A stretch of DNA of 47,831 nt from NCBI RefSeq assembly GCF_001517625.2, contig NZ_LN999823.1, forward strand, positions 1 through 47,831, read 5' to 3'. A program made the position numbers and the translations under genes. The notes below the pieces were generated by a model that was not told where the DNA came from, made no database searches, and was given only the letters and a program-made list of their open reading frames with translations. This stretch comes from Clostridium sp. AT4 (GTDB lineage Bacteria; Bacillota; Clostridia; Lachnospirales; Lachnospiraceae). Shown here piece by piece: positions 45,335 through 47,831 of this stretch; position 1 is the stretch's first letter; each line of letters opens with the position of its first letter.

Positions 45335-46297
45335 ATGATAAAAAGAAATAAAATTGAAATGCCAAAGCATATTGATAGTGAACGTCCTGTCTGTTTAAAG
45401 TCAATGGGAAATATTAAGCAAATAACTATTTCTGACAGACAAAATACAGGTGCCACTATCAAACCAATTTCAAAAAAAGAATATATGATTGTCTCCACTG
45501 GAGAAATAAAAAAAATTATCCATCATGCACATGACCGAACAGAAAACTTGCGAAATCTCGAAAAGACCATGCGAAATCTTCGGGATTTAATCAACACAAA
45601 TGTAACCCCACAGAATATTAAACGGATACGTTTTATCACTTTAACATATCGCGAAAATATGCACGATACGAAACTGTTATATACAGATTTTCGTGATTTT
45701 AACAAACGATTACGGCGGTACATTAAAAATAGATACGATATGTCCTATGAATACATTGTTTGTGTAGAGGGTCAGGGAAGAGGTGCTTTCCATCTCCATA
45801 TGATAGCAATTTTTCCCAAAATCCCTCCATTCATTGAAAACGAAACACTTGCAAAAATATGGGGGCATGGCTTTGTTAGTATTAAAGCATTGGATAGTAA
45901 TATTGATAATATAGGTGCCTATCTGACTGCATATCTATCGGACTTGGATATTGAAAGTGGTATACCACTAACTCATGATTTACTGCAAGGTGAACTCCGG
46001 ACAGTACAAACAGGACAAGGAGATAGCAAGCACATTATCAAAGGCAGCCGCTTAAAACTGTTACCGCCAGGATTAAATATCTACCGATGTAGCCGCGGAA
46101 TCAAAAAACCCACCATAGAAAAGATAAGTTATGGAGACGCGATAGAAACGTTATCAAAAGCCAATTATCAAAAAGTACATGAATCCGCTGTTAAAATCGT
46201 TGATCCAGAGCGTGATTTTTCCAGTACCTACATAAGCCAAATTTACAAGCAACATATTAACCCTACTTGGTGTAATGGTTCAACAAAAAATACATAA
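45335..46297 (+). CDS. HUH-type rolling-circle replication initiator
   Basis: 320 aa. Motif I-like FITLTYRENM (about residues 100-109), HUH motif GRGAFHLHMIAIFP with H153 and H155, and motif III Y196-LTA-Y200. These are the metal-binding and nicking residues of HUH endonucleases; two Tyr as in phiX174/IS91-type Rep suggest single-cut rolling. It would nick a double-strand origin and allow autonomous circular replication of the excised element. GGTGACATTATGCC precedes the start. 46298-46465 downstream is A/T-rich with no ORF. Confidence 0.82.
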   Translation: MIKRNKIEMPKHIDSERPVCLKSMGNIKQITISDRQNTGATIKPISKKEYMIVSTGEIKKIIHHAHDRTENLRNLEKTMRNLRDLINTNVTPQNIKRIRFITLTYRENMHDTKLLYTDFRDFNKRLRRYIKNRYDMSYEYIVCVEGQGRGAFHLHMIAIFPKIPPFIENETLAKIWGHGFVSIKALDSNIDNIGAYLTAYLSDLDIESGIPLTHDLLQGELRTVQTGQGDSKHIIKGSRLKLLPPGLNIYRCSRGIKKPTIEKISYGDAIETLSKANYQKVHESAVKIVDPERDFSSTYISQIYKQHINPTWCNGSTKNT

Positions 46298-46465
46298 ACA
46301 ATATATAAAATCAAACATATATAAACGAAAAATACAAACACAAAAAATAACTATATAATATAAAAATATATATCTATCTAAATATCTAAACTTCAAAAAT
46401 TACCCAGAAAAATAATTCAGAAAAAATTTATGAATCATACACCACCGTTATGATACAGGTGGACT

Positions 46466-47668
46466 ATGAAACATATGACAAATAAGGATTTTGTTATCTT
46501 GAAAGAAGCATTTGACTGCGGTATAATCAACGCAGACAGTGTGCTTGATATGCTTATGTCTACAAAAAGAGAACAAATCCGAAAAATACATACTTATGCT
46601 ATCACACCGCCAGCAAAAGAGGGTGGACGGTGGCAAACCTGCTATAAAGGAACAGACGGAAAAAGAAAAAATATCAAAGCACAAACGGAAGAGGAACTGC
46701 TGGACAAGCTGATTCCGCTTTACTTCCAAAATTCGCACATTGACAAACTGACTTTTTACGAACTGTATGAGGAATGGCTGGAATACAAACAGACGGTAAC
46801 AAACAGCCCTAACACCATTAAACGACATAAACAGCATTATAAAAAATATTTTGAACCATCCGCCCTGCATAATAAAAAAATCCGGCAGGTGAATGAGTTA
46901 TTGCTGGAAACGGAGTGTAATCGCATTGTTAGGGAGTTTCATCTCCCACGCAAAGAATGGTGCAACATCAAAACAATCTTGAATGGTATGTTTGAATATG
47001 CTGTCAGAAAGAAGTATCTCACAGAGAACCCCATGGACAAAGTTCAAATCCTTGTCAAATTTAAACAGGTAGTCAGAAAGACGGGAAAAACAGAAACCTA
47101 TAATTCAGATGAACTAAAGGACTTAAACCAGTATCTTGACCGTATGTATATAGAAACCAGCGATACTGCTTTTCTGGCTGTGAAATTAAATTTCCTGCTT
47201 GGTCTGCGTGTCGGTGAACTGGTAGCCCTTAAATGGGAAGATTACTGCAATAGCAACCATCTGCATATTGTTCGTGAGGAAGTCAGAAATCAGGTTACAA
47301 ACCAATATGAGGTAGTGGAACACACAAAGACAAATCGTGACAGATTTGTTGTTCTGGTTCCAAAAGCAATCCATATCCTGCAAAAGGTGGAACATATCGG
47401 CGATTACATCTTTATGAGAGATGGTGAACGGCTTACATCAAGGCAGATTGCCTATGTTCTTGAAAAATACGCAGAACGTCAGGGAGTGGCTACAAAATCT
47501 ACCCACAAAATGCGGAAAACCTTTGCCAGCAACCTAAATGCAAACGGCGTTCCTCTGGATTGTATTCGTGAATTGCTCGGACACAGCAACCTGAACACCA
47601 CTCTAGGATATATCTACAATCCACTGACGGAACAGGAAACTTATGACCTCATATCTAAAGCTTTGTAA
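46466..47668 (+). CDS. int: tyrosine integrase of element 2
   Basis: 400 aa, Tn916-type layout. Residues 50-80 may be the arm-binding domain (GGRWQTCYKGTDGKRKNIKA). Core-binding part about 95-185. Catalytic residues R248 (LGLRVGEL), H347 and R350 (STHKMRKTF), H373 (LLGHSNL) and Y382 (TLGYIY). It acts on the tRNA-Gly 3' end; its stop lies just before the TGTCTAC arm repeats and 87 bp from the core. CAGGTGG upstream. It shares the target with the prophage integrase but is only distantly similar. Confidence 0.95.
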   Translation: MKHMTNKDFVILKEAFDCGIINADSVLDMLMSTKREQIRKIHTYAITPPAKEGGRWQTCYKGTDGKRKNIKAQTEEELLDKLIPLYFQNSHIDKLTFYELYEEWLEYKQTVTNSPNTIKRHKQHYKKYFEPSALHNKKIRQVNELLLETECNRIVREFHLPRKEWCNIKTILNGMFEYAVRKKYLTENPMDKVQILVKFKQVVRKTGKTETYNSDELKDLNQYLDRMYIETSDTAFLAVKLNFLLGLRVGELVALKWEDYCNSNHLHIVREEVRNQVTNQYEVVEHTKTNRDRFVVLVPKAIHILQKVEHIGDYIFMRDGERLTSRQIAYVLEKYAERQGVATKSTHKMRKTFASNLNANGVPLDCIRELLGHSNLNTTLGYIYNPLTEQETYDLISKAL

Positions 47669-47670
47669 GC

Positions 47671-47690
47671 TGTCTACAACTGTCTACAGC
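47671..47690. repeat. integrase arm-type sites, element 2 right end
   Basis: TGTCTACAACTGTCTACAGC, two direct TGTCTACA copies 10 bp apart immediately after the integrase stop and 84 bp from the core. Confidence 0.75.
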
Positions 47691-47702
47691 CTGTAAGACA
47701 TA

Positions 47703-47740
47703 CAAAAACAGCGGAAACCTTTGAAACTAAAGGCTTCCGC
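47703..47740 (-). terminator. terminator downstream of tRNA-Gly
   Basis: On the minus strand GCGGAA-GCCTTT pairs with AAAGG-TTTCCGC and is followed by TGTTTTTG. It serves the tRNA gene and is supplied by element 2. Confidence 0.7.
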
Positions 47741-47753
47741 TATAAAAAAATAG

Positions 47754-47825
47754 AGCGCGAGACGGGATTCGAACCCGCGGCCCCCACCTTGGCAAGGTGG
47801 TGCTCCACCACTGAGCCACTCGCGC
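47754..47825 (-). tRNA. tRNA-Gly (anticodon GCC)
   Basis: 72 nt: acceptor stem GCGCGAG/CTCGCGC, anticodon loop TTGCCAA giving GCC, T-arm GCGGG-TTCGAAT-CCCGT, discriminator U, no encoded CCA. Its last 20 bases are the att core for all insertions here. Integration restored the 3' half, so the gene remains intact. Confidence 0.95.
47755..47774. repeat. att core inside tRNA-Gly (right copy)
   Basis: GCGCGAGACGGGATTCGAAC, identical to 2055-2074 and 41340-41359. It continues as tRNA sequence only here, so this copy is next to the true chromosomal half of the site. Confidence 0.9.
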
Positions 47826-47831
47826 ATAAAA

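Larger units (their letters stand above)
41336..47775. mobile_element. compact 6.4-kb integrative element (Rep-FtsK-Int type)
   Basis: Bounded by the tRNA-derived core at 41336 and 47755. It has an XRE regulator, a small conserved protein, a two-part FtsK-like translocase, an HUH-type Rep, a tyrosine integrase, and two cargo genes for secreted proteins. TGTCTACA repeats lie about 80 bp inside each end. No type IV secretion, coat or lysis genes. The gene set resembles actinomycete AICEs, or a mobilizable relative of Tn916-type modules. Clearly more A/T-rich than the prophage. Confidence 0.8.

Noticed and set aside
41336-47775. Element 2 as an integrated filamentous phage
   Set aside because: Rep and a P-loop ATPase fit, but no string of small coat genes or adsorption protein is present, and the ATPase looks FtsK-like rather than Zot-like.

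Overview
The window is Gram-positive chromosomal DNA, most likely from the class Clostridia, family Lachnospiraceae. Supporting signs are the 16S rRNA 5' sequence, the strong GGAGG ribosome binding sites, tRNA genes without an encoded CCA, and the prophage gene families. Only the two ends look like host chromosome. On the left are the start of a 16S rRNA gene with tandem promoters (1-400, minus) and a PL22-type oligogalacturonate lyase (489-1781). On the right is an intact tRNA-Gly(GCC) gene (47754-47825, minus).

Between them two elements sit in tandem, both inserted in the 3' end of that tRNA gene. The 24-bp att core, from the T-arm and acceptor stem, occurs at 2051, 41336 and (20 bp) 47755. 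Element 1 is a complete siphovirus-type prophage (2051-41359). Element 2 is a compact 6.4-kb integrative element (41336-47775). It has an HUH Rep, a split FtsK-like translocase and its own integrase, and carries two secreted-protein genes. An 85-bp scrap left of the prophage (1971-2054) matches the integrase-side end of element 2 in layout, so it is probably the relic of a third, older insertion.

The prophage reads mostly leftwards. At its right end (36-41.3 kb) are the integrase, an S24-type repressor facing a Cro-like gene across a shared operator region, a BRO-type antirepressor and several small membrane genes. The early operon (26-36 kb) encodes YqaJ exonuclease plus RecT, DUF1351 and DUF2303 proteins, an endonuclease, a replication initiator with an internal 12-bp iteron array (probable origin), a ParB/HTH-like protein and a sigma-like late regulator. 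Then come a possible activator-dependent late promoter, a GC-rich structured RNA ending in a tRNA-like domain, and an AT-rich cargo block (XRE/ImmA pair, small genes, a putative sRNA). The late genes run from terminase (23.7 kb) through portal, MuF minor head protein, scaffold, capsid, connectors, tail, tail-fibre, holin and amidase (3.5 kb).

Four features stand out. (1) The MuF protein carries a C-terminal deaminase-like toxin domain and is followed by an overlapping candidate immunity gene. (2) The tail-fibre gene faces a start-less, oppositely oriented open frame, and both carry the same in-frame inverted repeat; this predicts a DNA inversion that swaps the fibre tip. (3) At the prophage left end a 32-aa hydrophobic peptide gene and a convergent small RNA share a terminator and a 13-nt complementary repeat, as in par/Fst type I toxin-antitoxin loci. 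(4) A perfect palindrome, TGCGACGTCGCA, occurs four times across the prophage, two of them flanking a Cys-rich domain of one early protein. All assignments come from reading the sequence; no database search was run.
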